DNA of 64,000 nt from Gliomastix tumulicola (GCA_001599755.1 BCHX01000006.1:248001-312000); one strand, 5' to 3'; counted from the stretch's first letter, positions 45,671 to 56,241 are shown. The notes: generated from the letters alone by a model not told the origin. Numbers and translations: made by a program.

Positions 45671-46521
45671 GACCGTGGTTTCAATCGTTGCTGCTTTTCT
45701 GCACTCTCTGACGATGGTCCAGTAGATATCCAGGCTCGACAAGCTTGTGGTGGCACGCGACGGTATGAATTGCTATCTCAAAGACAGCGCCCATGCCCCG
45801 AGTCATATGTATCTCGTGAGCCGGACTTTTTTCCGACTCTCCGAGAGCCGATCTGGCGGCGACACGGCCGGATCGCCTCCAGCGCGGGGTTTGTCAAAGC
45901 CGTAGTCGGAGGCGATCCGCGAGATATCGGGCACTACGCCGAGGTTGAACAATCCCCATACCCAAATGCCATCTTTTCCGTGAGTAGCGTATTTCAGAAA
46001 GTCAGTCCATTTCACTGATTTCTCCCATTTCCTGCATTTCCTCCATCACCTCACCTTCTCCAACTCTTCCATCTAATGTGACAAGTGCCACGTCACTCCA
46101 GGGAGGAGGGATTCTTCAGCCGCAATCCAGACCTCCCTCGTCACTACTCCACACGCCCTGCATAAGAAATACCAATAATGAGCGTATTCACGACATCATC
46201 CTCGATGAAGCGCCATTACAAATCACGCCGCTGCAGCTGAACGATTGGCGCCCGCCCGCTCTGGCTGGAGTTCGCTTGCATCATGCTGCAGATTCTGTGC
46301 TACCCTGAAGCGAAAATGCAACAATGCTGGGCCGGATGATTCGCTCCGCCAGATCTGTGACGTCAGTGAGCGGAATCGCGATTTCTGCATGTCTGGGAAA
46401 TAGGGACTTGGGCGAATCCTTTGCTGAGCTGTGATAGCCAGGAGCTACAAAAGGACGTCTTCTCGTCCCGGTTTCCAGGTAGCTGGATCATCAATTCAAT
46501 TCAATCAGAGCAACTTTCACA
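45671..46521. promoter_or_regulatory. Divergent promoter region with a CRE site
   Basis: About 850 nt between the dehydrogenase and the epoxide-hydrolase genes, which are transcribed apart. At 46358-46365 it has the perfect palindrome TGACGTCA, the ATF/CREB site bound by bZIP factors of the Atf1/AtfA type. It lies about 160 nt before the epoxide-hydrolase start. No other gene is visible. Confidence 0.5.
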
Positions 46522-47754
46522 ATGGCCGCTACACCGACGCCCTTCACCATCAACGTCCCAGACGCTGAGCTGCAATGGATCACAGACCGCGTCAAGACAG
46601 CGCGTCTGCCGCCTCCCAAGAAGCTCCCTCCTGGCCAGGAATGGTCTTGGGGTCTTCCTCATGAGGTCGCTGCTCGCCTCCAGAAGTACTGGTCCACCGA
46701 GTTCGACTGGCGCAAGGTCGAGGCCTCCATCAACAAGCGGCTTAAGATGTTCACGCTGCCCATCTCGGAGGGAGACGAGAATCTGTCTGTCCACTTCGTC
46801 CATCACCGCTCCGAGAACCCGAACGCTATCCCATTTCTCTTCCTTCACGGTTGGCCGGGCAGCTTCCTCGAGGTCGAGCATATTATCAACGAGCTCGTCA
46901 GCCCATCCTCGCCATCCGCCCAGGCCTACCACGTTGTGGCTCCCAGTCTGCCTGGCTTCGGCTTCTCCTCCTACCCGGAAGGCCCCTTCCACTACGGCCA
47001 GATCGCCTCGGCCATGAACAAGCTCATGCTCGCCCTCGGCTACGACAAGTACATCTGCCAGGCCGGCGACCTCGGCAGCATCATCACGCGCGTCATCGCC
47101 CGCATGCACTCGGACCACTGCATCGGCGCCCACATCAACTTCATCTCCGCCTCACCCCCTTCCGCCTGGGAAGCTCCCGGGGCCCGTGCCAAGCTCGCCC
47201 TCAAAGACGTGACGGACTCGTGGACCGACTACGAGAAGGCCATGCTCAAGCGCATGAACTGGTGGGTCGAGGAGGAGAGCGGCTACCGCGCCATCCAGGG
47301 CTCCAAGCCGCTGACCATCGCGTATCCGCTGACCGACAGCCCCTTCGGTATGCTCTGCTGGATCCGCGAGAAGATCGAGCCGTTGGCTGAGGAGGAGTTT
47401 GTCTGGGAGGACGAGGTCGTCGTCACCTGGGGCATGATCTACGTGCTCAACGGGACGGCGGGACCGGGCGAGAGCTACAAATGGAGCACGGAGCCCCAGT
47501 TGTCGGAGATGAGCAAGTACTTTGACGCGCTGATTGGCGAGGAGGTCGCGCTCGGTGTGTCTGTGTTCCCCAAGGACGCGAACTACTGTCCGAGATGGTG
47601 GGCTGAGGGTGCCGTCGCGAAGAATATTACGTTCTGGAGGGAGCATCTGAAGGGAGGACATTTCCCTGCCGTGGAGAAGCCCAAGGAGCTGATTGAGGAT
47701 ATTCGGGAGTTCACGACTGCGTCTGAGATTTCAAAGAAGATAAAGGAAGCGTAG
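46522..47754 (+). CDS. Epoxide hydrolase (alpha/beta hydrolase with EHN domain)
   Basis: Intronless, 410 residues. The N-terminal epoxide-hydrolase segment (about 1-105) includes TRLKM-like KRLKMFTLP and precedes the hydrolase fold. The oxyanion motif is HGWPGS at 109-114, with PSLPGFGFSS at 141-150. The nucleophile elbow is QAGDLGS with Asp183, and the catalytic histidine is probably His380 in GGHFPAVEKP. The lid tyrosines are plausible in the YWS/YEK region. These enzymes open epoxides by an alkyl-enzyme ester. In fungi they serve detoxification or secondary metabolism. No signal peptide is seen, so it should act in the cytosol or peroxisome (the C-terminus KEA is not a canonical PTS1). The start context CACAATGG is good. 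Confidence 0.93.
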   Translation: MAATPTPFTINVPDAELQWITDRVKTARLPPPKKLPPGQEWSWGLPHEVAARLQKYWSTEFDWRKVEASINKRLKMFTLPISEGDENLSVHFVHHRSENPNAIPFLFLHGWPGSFLEVEHIINELVSPSSPSAQAYHVVAPSLPGFGFSSYPEGPFHYGQIASAMNKLMLALGYDKYICQAGDLGSIITRVIARMHSDHCIGAHINFISASPPSAWEAPGARAKLALKDVTDSWTDYEKAMLKRMNWWVEEESGYRAIQGSKPLTIAYPLTDSPFGMLCWIREKIEPLAEEEFVWEDEVVVTWGMIYVLNGTAGPGESYKWSTEPQLSEMSKYFDALIGEEVALGVSVFPKDANYCPRWWAEGAVAKNITFWREHLKGGHFPAVEKPKELIEDIREFTTASEISKKIKEA

Positions 47755-47881
47755 AATCATATATGGTATGGGTCGGATAATGATGATTTGGTATTGCTCG
47801 ATTAGATAGCTACTCTTGCTTTAGAAATGATATAACACTTATTGACCGAACTTCTTCAATACGACCCCTGAACACGACTAT

Positions 47882-48195
47882 TTAGTTGGTGCAGCATTTG
47901 GAACACTCGGCCTAGAGTAAATATTAGCTTCATCATCATTCTAACGGTACGCCTTAGTGAACTCACGGCGTGAAATTCCTAAATTCAGGATGTTAGCTGG
48001 CCATTTGAACGCGTGTGATGGACAGGGGAACCGCCTCACCAGAAAGCAGAGCCATGATATGTCTGGCGCCCAGCAGCCGGGGAAGCAGTAGCCCCAAGGG
48101 TTCTCAGTATCGTCAGTTGTCGCAGGACATTCCTGGACCGGAAGTCCAAGGACGGCGCTCGCAAGAGCTGCCAGGATAAGGACTGAGACCTTCAT
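47882..48195 (-). CDS. Small cysteine-rich secreted protein (effector-like), three exons
   Basis: Exons 48040-48195, 47967-47978 (only 12 nt) and 47882-47911 give 65 residues. The first exon encodes a signal peptide MKVSVLILAALASAVLG and a mature start LPVQECPATTDD. Both introns have GTGAGN donors and AG acceptors, and the first has a GCTAAC branch. Splicing replaces a cysteine-free tail with AECSKCCTN and a stop, so the mature protein has seven cysteines in about 48 residues. This pattern is typical of small secreted cysteine-rich fungal proteins, often effector candidates. I do not recognise a family. The alternative is the unspliced 84-residue reading, which lacks the terminal cysteine cluster. 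The microexon makes the model less certain. Confidence 0.5.
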
Positions 48196-48617
48196 GTTAG
48201 GGGTGTGGTGGTCAACTCTGGGCGTTGTCGTTGTTTTGAATGGGTCGAACAAAAATGTACATGAAGTGTAACTATTCCCGGCGCGGAATTGGCCTCTATA
48301 TAATACGACTTGTCTGCGACGAGGGGAGGTCTAAGCACGGTGTCTGGATGAGTGAATCACAAATATTTGGGGAGCTAAGGAAAGTTGGATCGCCGACGCG
48401 GTGTAGCTTAATGGAACAAGAGAAGGTCTGATGGATTTTACTAGATGAAGTATAGTCTTTCTCAAGTGCATATCTTGTTTCCGCCGTGTAGATGATCCTT
48501 GCCGCTCCAGCGGTTGAACACTCGTCTCATTAACGCACCACTGAGGTCCAGTATCGAGCCGAGGTGCCTTTAATGATACTCTGTCCACATCTTCCGTGCC
48601 CGAGATGTATGCAGCTT
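48196..48617. other. Intergenic region
   Basis: About 420 nt between the small secreted protein gene and the 3' end of the second AA9 gene. I see no further coding signal. Confidence 0.45.
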
Positions 48618-49418
48618 TTAGACGCCATCTCCCTGGGCTCCCTTCGGCAGAGGCGTGCAATCTCCATCGCTTGCCCGACCCCAGTAGTTCGGAGTATGAT
48701 CCTCGCAGTTGTTAGGCCACACCGCAGGACCCGGAGCGGTGTAGTTGCGCAGAGGAGGCCACCAGAGACCGACCTTGATGCCGGGCTCCTGGCCCGTGTA
48801 AGCACCAGGGAACTTGACTGTAGGACCTGGCTTCCCACTCCCACTGCCCGTGACCTTGATCTGCGCACAGCCGATGTAGAACTGCGCTCCATTGTCCACA
48901 CCCGCATTATGGAGAGCAAGACCCTCAGCACGAAGCAGGTACTCGCCCGGCGGAGTGGCAGCCGGCAGCGTGAAAGTGAAGTTCTGAATCCCCCAGTTGT
49001 TCACAAAGGGCGCCCACCAGATGGGGTCGGCAGTGAGGTTCGACGTCGTGAGCGAGTAGATCTTGAACCAGTCCCCGTCGCCCTTGTACCCCTTGGCCGT
49101 GCTGGGGGCCTTGCTCAGGTAGACCTGCTGGATACCCGGGTGGCCCCAGACGTCGCGGACGCGGAAGCCGACCTGCGAGCCGGCGGCGACCTCGATGGTC
49201 TGCGTCTCGGCGAGGACGTCGTCGTCGATGCCGCCGTTGTTGCAGATCATGTGGCTGAGCTTGACGTCTTCGATGGGGCCGTTGCTGTTCTTGGTGCGGC
49301 GGACGTACTGGTAGGGGGCCGTGTCTTGTCCGTTGACGATGAGGGATTCGAAGTTCCAGTGGGCAAGGACTGGCGATAGGAGGGCGGACACCGCCACGAG
49401 AGCGGATAGACCTTTCAT
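48618..49418 (-). CDS. AA9 lytic polysaccharide monooxygenase (intronless)
   Basis: Single exon, 266 residues from the ATG at 49418 (MKGLSALVAVSALLSPVLA signal, then His20 as the mature N-terminus, HWNFESLIVNG). The frame stays open upstream to 49583 but those codons lack signal-like sequence and the signal peptide fits only here. The second copper ligand is in VWGHPGIQQVYLSK, and the axial tyrosine in AQFYIGCAQIKV. A short C-terminal extension after PAVWPNNCEDH (about 25 residues) contains two cysteines but is not a CBM1. It is a second AA9 of a different subtype from the one at 43 kb; both would act on cellulose or similar glycans outside the cell. Confidence 0.93.
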   Translation of the reverse strand: MKGLSALVAVSALLSPVLAHWNFESLIVNGQDTAPYQYVRRTKNSNGPIEDVKLSHMICNNGGIDDDVLAETQTIEVAAGSQVGFRVRDVWGHPGIQQVYLSKAPSTAKGYKGDGDWFKIYSLTTSNLTADPIWWAPFVNNWGIQNFTFTLPAATPPGEYLLRAEGLALHNAGVDNGAQFYIGCAQIKVTGSGSGKPGPTVKFPGAYTGQEPGIKVGLWWPPLRNYTAPGPAVWPNNCEDHTPNYWGRASDGDCTPLPKGAQGDGV

Positions 49419-50839
49419 GATTGGAGTGCTTCCAGGTCGCAACTCTGTGTGTTGAAGGAGAAGATGTTGCTGAGCAGGCATCAGTTGGGCTCCGAACTGG
49501 GTTGAAAAGGCATCTCTTATACTTCGAGAAGAGGCAGCCCATGCGGATTCGAGTTGAGAAGCCTCCAGCAGATCGGATGACATATTCCCGGAGAAAATGG
49601 CATAATAGTTTATGCCACTGCTGCTACTCGTGGAGAATTAGACGCTCTGCGGAACCTGACGATCCGCGATGCCAGTAATGATCCAATCTTTAACGAGGAT
49701 GTGGTGTCGTACCTTTCCGGCTTAGCACCCGCTCAAAGAGGCAATACGTCCCTCGCCACTTGTTCTCTTGCCCTCCTGCCTACCTCCCCCCGTCCCTTTG
49801 ATCTTACATACTTGAATAACGCTACTAGCTATCACACAATACCTTTCTCTAAATGCTAGCGCTACAGCAGCGTGCCTATAACCAGCGCTCGTATACTTTG
49901 TCTACAGCCCGGGGCCCTCAGCCGTTGGTTGATGGTATACCTGCTCCGCATTCCTCGAAGCCCCTGCTACCAAGCCAATATCACAACGTGTAGTCTTACC
50001 GGACATATGTCAAATTGCTGCGACCTGACCACATGGGTCGCAGGATTAGAGGCCTAGTGGGGTGCCTACAGAGTCGGCATAAGAATGATCCGGGCACCGA
50101 TACCCTGGAGGTGTTCGGGACATTGTCATGAACACCCTCTGCACACCCGCTGAGCACTCGTCGGCAGTCTAGTACGTATATCGCAGTCATTGATTAGGTA
50201 GATTAGATGGTTCGCTAGCTATTAATAACATAAATCACTTCGAGCTAGAGCATCCTTTGCTGAAACCAGTTTCTCTCGGCCCTGCTGATACTGACTACCC
50301 ACGGCTATGACTCCAACATCGCTCGGTTGGGACATCCCCGTGTTTTGAGAATATAAAATTGTTTGAACCTGATCCGCGTACTCTGAACCCCAGCTAGACC
50401 ACCCTGTTCGTCATAGCTTCATTAGGCCGAGGAGCCTCTTGACTACCGTAAGCTTCCCGCCATTATTAATTCCCATTTGACTACTATATCTTAGCGAATT
50501 CAAGTCCCAAGATTAACGGTATAGCTCACCTCTGTTGAAGGGAACACTGTGAGGGGTGAGGGCCGTCTGTAAATCGACCAATCGTGCTGACTATTTCATG
50601 TATTTATATCGTTGGTTCCCCCGTTGGTTGCCTCGTTGGCTCCTGTCAAGACTAGGTCTTGGAATGAAGTGAGGAAGGTGAAAGGGTACGTAAAAGGCGG
50701 CGTATTAGGTGCGAGGCACTAGCGAACACGCAGCTAGGGGTGGGTATGTGACTGTATTAATCTCTCAGCAACCTTACAGGATTAGCTATATGTTCGTTAT
50801 GCACAGGTCGTACTTACTTGCCAGATCCCGTCGAGCAGA
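49419..50839. other. Intergenic region
   Basis: About 1.4 kb upstream of the AA9 gene. No credible open frame longer than about 60 codons. It includes the TATA-like segment at 50341-50416 noted as similar to 42891-42956. Confidence 0.45.
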
Positions 50840-50935
50840 CTAGCGGCGGTAACGGGGTTTACCATATCCCCCGCAGTCCGTACAAATGCCTCCATCTCTG
50901 ATACCGCCACCACCACAAGCTATGCAGTGTTCCAT
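50840..50935 (-). CDS. 31-residue microprotein with paired CxxCGG motifs (putative)
   Basis: A tiny open frame from the ATG at 50935 to the TAG at 50840-50842. Its residues contain CIACGGGG and CTDCGGYG, two CxxCGGxG repeats separated by about ten residues, followed by a basic end KPRYRR. The spacing of two such motifs is that of a DnaJ-like or rubredoxin-like zinc knuckle. Because it is so short and no expression data exist, it may be chance. The high density of four Cys and eight Gly in 31 codons and the clean ATG-to-stop reading make it worth testing. Confidence 0.35.
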   Translation of the reverse strand: MEHCIACGGGGIRDGGICTDCGGYGKPRYRR

Positions 50936-51210
50936 GCTGGAGTCGTCGAAGGTTGAAGAAAAATTATCCGTGGTGGGAGTAGGACAATGCTGCGAACATC
51001 GAGAAATCTTGCATACTTAAATATCTGAATGGAACGAGTTTTAGGCAGCAATGGATGAGAGCCTAACAACGGGGGCAGAATGTGGACCCGGAACCCCACG
51101 TGACGCAGCTCAAGAAGCTTAAAACCGCCGCTTCCCGTGTCTTTCCCAATGGCAGGGACTTGAATAAGCTTGCGCACCCCCGGAGAACGTCTCTGGTTGG
51201 CTCGTCCCTG
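50936..51210. other. Short intergenic region
   Basis: About 275 nt between the microprotein ORF and the 3' end of the next gene. No signal seen. Confidence 0.4.
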
Positions 51211-52034
51211 TCACCCTCCAAGGGTGAAATGTGCGCCAATCTTTGGTGTACGTAGATCGGCAATCAACTCAGCTGCTTCCGGCACGTTCGGTGGCACCAA
51301 CTTTGGCCAAGTCTTCAACTGGTTTTCGGACGCAAATGCGATATTGACGGGGGAACCGTGTTCGGCTTCGAATGAAACGCGAGCATCCATTATCACGCTA
51401 AGAAATAAGTAAGCTCGTCTTCATGGAGGGTTTGGTCTAGACTTACACTCCCCCCTTGTCAAACTCATGGAGAATCGGCGCACAGCCTGCATGTTCTAGC
51501 CTTACGCGCGGGACTTCATACATGCGATTCGCCGCACGTACGCTCTCTAACGTGTCAGGAGGGGCTTTATGCGAGCCACGGTAGTATGAAGTGCGGGACC
51601 CGGGGCGATATAGTTGTATGACGATGATATCAGCATTCCGGCCGCCTTTCCTCAACTGGAAGACATGACCTGGATCCTCGTGAATCCGGCGGTAATCTCC
51701 CATCGCGCACCAGTCGAAACATGCTTCTAGAATTGCTCGAATGCGCTGACACTGTGAGTATGCCTTCTGGAAGAATCAGAAGCGCACTCACCGAATCTCC
51801 GAGCACAGTTTGTCTGTAAAACTCTAGACCTGGCGTCGTGGATGGAGAGAACTGATACCGGTTTTGCTCCATCTCAGTGATCCGTGCGCCGACTTCGGCG
51901 TCATGCATGGAGAAGAATCCATAGTCCCTGAGATGGTTGGTTACCTCTTCGACGGAAAATGAAGGGGACGCCATCCGTGTGAGGTGTTCAGAGCTGAAGG
52001 ATGTCAAGGTCAGACAGCCATTGCGATCTGGCAT
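51211..52034 (-). CDS. Uncharacterised fungal protein (possible beta-sandwich oxygenase-like)
   Basis: Three exons, 51792-52034, 51447-51751 and 51211-51397, give 244 residues from the first ATG (51974 is an alternative start). The introns are 40 and 49 nt with good donors (GTGAGT, GTAAGT). Segments such as YYRGSHKAPP and GGVVIMDARVSFEAEHG resemble the turns of a jelly-roll dioxygenase-type fold (GSH then a Gly-Gly-Asp-Arg turn), but I cannot place the metal ligands, so the function is unassigned. It starts about 280 nt from the divergent GNAT gene, which suggests shared regulation. Confidence 0.55.
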
Positions 52035-52314
52035 GACGACAAACAGGTTGAGCTGTCGCCAAGAAAACCCCTCAGTTCGCACTCGGAGCGATTCGGGATC
52101 TTTTTCTCCAGTATGGGGTCCAAGACGAGCTTGGCTTAGCTTTGTTCCACAAGCACTGGGACATCCAACCAAAATCAGCGCGTTGTCGACATCCGCAATG
52201 TGTCTCCAGCGTGGGAGTTCACAGTCAACGCAACAATACAGATGAGCCCCAATTGCTTTGACTCAGCAACAACCCTGCCTCTTGCTTCCTACGTTCCTAT
52301 CGCATACCCATACC

Positions 52315-53001
52315 ATGCAGGTGCGCATCTCAGCGCTCGACGCTGAAGGCGCAGAGGATCTTGTGCGCGAAGTTGACCTACCCGCCATGCAAGATGGCCC
52401 CCTGTACCGGCTGATGTTCCCCCCTAAGACTACCGAAGACGAACAAAACGAGATTGCTCAATGGTATACCGAAGGCCTGATTGATGCACTGCATCGCGAT
52501 AACAATACGATCGTCCAAATATGTAATGGCGAAGGCACACCATTGGGCTTTTGTGGGTGGACGATAGAAGGTCGAGCTCGCATAGAGGCGGAAAATCGGA
52601 AACCCAGACAGCCATGGGTACCAGAAACACTCGATATCTCAGCATGGCTGAGTACATCAAGTGCGCTAAGGAAAGAACGGGAGCGCGTCATCCAGAGCAC
52701 CGTTATATGCCGTGAGTATTCAATACGACTTGCTCTTCTCTGGCTAGCTAGCTAACTTTTGGTTCCAGGTCTCATATTCATGTCAGTCCACCCTCGCTAT
52801 CAACGGCAGGGTTTAGGCTCTCGTCTCCTACAGTACGCGTGCGATCGAATTGACGAGCTGGGTTATCCTGCCTTTGTGATGGCATCACCCCAAGGGGTTC
52901 GACTATACCAAAAGTTCGGGTTCAATACTGTTGGGAAGGTGGAAACATGCCAAGGCACCTTTACGAGTATGCTCAGACAGGGTTCAAGGCAGACGGTTTA
53001 A
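52315..53001 (+). CDS. GNAT-family N-acetyltransferase
   Basis: Two exons, 52315-52711 and 52769-53001, give 209 residues. The splice joins STVICRLIFMSVHPRYQRQGLGSRLL, the acetyl-CoA pyrophosphate-binding motif A (Q/R-x-x-G-x-G/A). The later QYACDRIDELGYPAFVMASP and GVRLYQKFGFNTVG are typical motif B and the end of the fold. GNAT enzymes transfer acetyl from acetyl-CoA to an amine; the acceptor is unknown. The N-terminal third is more variable. It is divergent from the uncharacterised gene on its left and convergent with the methyltransferase on its right. Confidence 0.88.
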
Positions 53002-53393
53002 CTGCTAGAGAAGGTGCAACGAGTATTATGAGGCGACTAACAAGTCACCACCAGTTCCTGGCAGCCTCTAGCCCGACCATAGCTACAATGAGTGACCGGT
53101 TGAGCGTGCATAGCGCCACATGTCGCGCAAGAATGAATCACATCACACTAATTCAGATGCACCACAAGAAAAGTTGCCGTCCAAACCTACTCGTATTCGT
53201 ATCTCACGTATAACACATCACCAGAGATAATCTCAAGATTTGACGCTTGATGCAGTTGAACCCAAATATATTCATAGCAGTAGCAGTGCAGTATCGATCA
53301 CGTCGCAGTCCCGTCATAGTCACCGCCATCCGCTTCCTGTCCCAGCCTACAGAGATACACCACTTCAAGGTTGTTAGCCACGAGGATGCCATT

Positions 53394-54406
53394 TCACTGG
53401 AGAAAGGGATGCTCGCCTGTTTCCGTATTGCCGGTGAACCAGTAGTCCTCCACATGAAAGCCTATTGATTCGCACCTTTGAATAACTTCCTCCACGCCAA
53501 GCTTCGTCGACGAGAAGAACTCAGAGCGGTCGTCGCAAGCTATCTGACAACTTCCGAAGCGAAACGAGGGTTTTTCAACGAGAAATTGAGTGATCCGATC
53601 AGGATTCTTCTCTTGTTCAACGTGTATCTCCCAGTCAGCTTCGGGGAATGGTTCCTTCAAGACACCACTTTTGAACTTCCCGAGCGGGTCAGTCTGATGT
53701 GGGCTGACCATCTTCTCTGGATCCTCAGGTCTTTTGTCTTGACTGAAAAGGAGACGATCATCGCGTTGAAATGCGCCTAATAGTCGAGCGAGTTGCCCCT
53801 CCAGTGGCCTCGGATCCGGAGCCAATGTGCTCAGCAGTGTAGAGCCCCAGCAAGAGTATATCTTAGGGCGCTGTACGTGCTCGAATCGACTCAAAGCATC
53901 ATAGAACGTACCAAGCATTCCCGAGATATACACACGGCCCGGCTCGTATTCGCTAGCGTCTCGTGCCACCTCTTCCTTTAGGCGCGGTTGGACGTCGATA
54001 CGTACCCATTCCACGGGACGGTTCGGGTATTGTTCTTGAGATTTCTCAATCAAGAGGGATGATTGCTTTGGTTCACTGCATGCATTAACATCGTCTCTAT
54101 CAGGGCATGAAGAACTTGGGCTCACCCTGCACCGAGGTCGATGATGAGGGTTCCAGGCTTCCATCTCGAGACGATCTGTGCGCCAAACTGCTTCAAGATG
54201 GTGATATCGTCACTCGTCCGGTGGGATACATTTCCTACCTGGCCGAATGGAGAGGTGTTGAAGTACAAGAAAGCCTTCTCTGTCGGTAGTCCTTGCTCGA
54301 CAGAACGAATAGCACTTCTCTTTAGCATTTCCGATGTACTGGAGGGGTGCCGAAGCCCGAGAGTGGTCCCGTCGGGCGCGCGTTCCCATTCTTCCGGTGT
54401 GCTCAT
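53394..54406 (-). CDS. EgtD/EasF-family SAM-dependent N-methyltransferase
   Basis: Two exons, 54126-54406 and 53394-54075, give 320 residues; the join forms LIIDLGAGEPKQSSLLIEK across the SAM-binding turn. The Methyltransf_33 family (histidine N-methyltransferase EgtD and 4-dimethylallyltryptophan N-methyltransferase EasF) is suggested by this Asp-Leu-Gly-x-Gly loop, the CWGSTLLSTLAP segment and the C-terminal ITQFLVEKPSFRFGS. Sequence is divergent and the usual N-terminal YYL tail is not obvious. Its substrate cannot be named: ergothioneine and ergot genes (e.g. a prenyltransferase or Egt1-like fusion) are not nearby. The end overlaps no other gene. Confidence 0.75.
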
Positions 54407-55307
54407 CGCTGCTCAATGGGCAGAGCAAGCAGAGCCAAAGAGTTTGGAAGATATTCTAGACGAGGGACGCGGCCATAATGCTAAATGAAATGTGCTGTGA
54501 TGCAGAGTGGGAAGACAAGAAGTTGAGTGTTCTACGGGGTGCCCTCTGTGTGTTATATCTTGGGGTAAACGGCAGCCCCTCTTGAAGAGTCCTACCGATG
54601 TGGGAGGCGTGGCGGAATCTATAGATTCACCATCACCAGAACGGTGACGGGGAATGAGTGGCATACTCACGTATCCTATCTATGAACAATGAGCATCCAC
54701 AAAATCACCAGCAACAGACAACGACACAGAGTAGCAGGTGCGAACAATCCCGCTTAAGAATCGATATTACAGATGATTTCCAAGATTTACTTCAAAAAGA
54801 TTGCTATGGGATACGCCTGTTGGGCCGACATCAGTGCCAGAATCTTGCTGATGGTGACTGTACTTAGAGCAACCCGATGTGACAATTGAGTCCGTTCGTT
54901 ACAAAAGAAAAATTCCACTATTTTCCTTCTTCACAATCCGATGATCTCAGGCTTCCGCGCAAGAGGTCTATGGTCGTGGTTCATCGGTCACTGAGCGAAC
55001 CTCGTGGACCAGGAGGGTGATAGATACGCACATTGGATGTTCAGAACCTGATGGACTATCTCCTGCTTTAGCTTTCAACTGAGGTGCCCATCTCGAACCA
55101 ATTTTTCTCAAGCGGGAAGCAAACGGAAAAGGAAATGAGGCAACCAGGCGATGTGCAAGGTGAAGGGATGCACGCAGCTGTGATCCAATTTTTCCCCAGG
55201 GTATTTGTACTCACAAGACGCAGCTCATGTAATTAACCCTGGCTCTGATATTTGCAACATCACTGGAGTCTGCATAGTGCATACTGCTCCAATAATTGGA
55301 GGCTATT

Positions 55308-55346
55308 CCGAATCGAGGCGTCCTTCCCAAGAACGCCTCGATTCGG
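55308..55346. repeat. Perfect inverted repeat (14-bp stem)
   Basis: A 14-nt arm at 55308-55321 pairs without mismatch with 55333-55346 across an 11-nt loop. Directly upstream at 55288-55300 is the palindrome TCCAATAATTGGA, which puts two opposed CCAAT boxes together. Confidence 0.85.
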
Positions 55347-55719
55347 TTAGTGCATCCAACGACGTTGGCTCTCGCCTAATTCGCTGAAGGGATCTTCTGT
55401 TGACCAGCCAGTGGGACCATGGCATGAACTCCCAACATGTCTGCCCATTCGCGCACCATACATCGATCCAAGCTTGACGAGAATAGACCCAATGATCAAT
55501 AGCTTTGTCGGTGCAGGGGACACGGGCGGCAAATCCCAAGAACGCGACGAGGTTTGCGGGGGAAACGACGACGCTCCAAGCTTAGACTGGGACTTGTATA
55601 CTCGGAACAGCGATATCGACTTGAGATTTCTCAGTCCATGAATTCGCCCACTGAATCCTCGGATGACCCATACATAATATCCCCAAATGCAACCATTCGC
55701 TATTATCAAGCGCGCGCGC

Positions 55720-56241
55720 TCATCCCAAAGGCTCAGCATGAACTGGAATGTGAAGGAATGAGATGCTCCCCTCCTGCAGCTCCCACCCAAGATTATCCCC
55801 GTATAAGAGAAGAACTGACCCAACTCCCAACTCAACCTCCTTCGTGTCTTGACTTTTCCTGCTACGAATCGTAGCTTTGACTGGTTGCGTCTCCGTATTG
55901 AGCTTGAGGACGACCAACAGAGCGACTTGGTCAGGCTTCACCCACTGGATGCCTGACTCGAGCAGGAGCAGCAACGGGGCAAAATTTCGGCTGTGACGAA
56001 CCCCTGCTTCTCCAGTCATTCGGCTGAAGTGTTCCAAGATTGTGGCTGTATGTCCGTCGAGGCTTGCCGTGTGGCGGGAAACACTCCTGGCGAGCTCTGC
56101 GTGCTGTTGGATTTCCCGCACGTGCTCAAAGAGACCGGAAGCTCCTGGAGACTGGAACCGAGTTTTGCCACGGAGTGCCTGGCCGCATGCGTTTGCTTGA
56201 GCAGCCAACTCTGTGCCCGGGGTCAAAACATGTGCGTACAT
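55720..56241 (-). CDS. Doubtful hypothetical protein
   Basis: A 173-residue frame with an ATG start. The reading upstream stays open to about 56415 without another ATG. Part of the sequence is alpha-helical with QQHAELARSVSRHTASLD, part beta-rich with ESGIQWVKPDQVALLVV. It resembles nothing I know. It may be chance or a gene remnant, given the doubtful plus-strand frames that overlap it. Confidence 0.22.
   Translation of the reverse strand: MYAHVLTPGTELAAQANACGQALRGKTRFQSPGASGLFEHVREIQQHAELARSVSRHTASLDGHTATILEHFSRMTGEAGVRHSRNFAPLLLLLESGIQWVKPDQVALLVVLKLNTETQPVKATIRSRKSQDTKEVELGVGSVLLLYGDNLGWELQEGSISFLHIPVHAEPLG

Noticed and set aside
48564..49379. 271-codon plus-strand open frame
   Set aside because: It lies antisense to the AA9 gene, whose domain signature is clear; it is a shadow of GC-rich codons.
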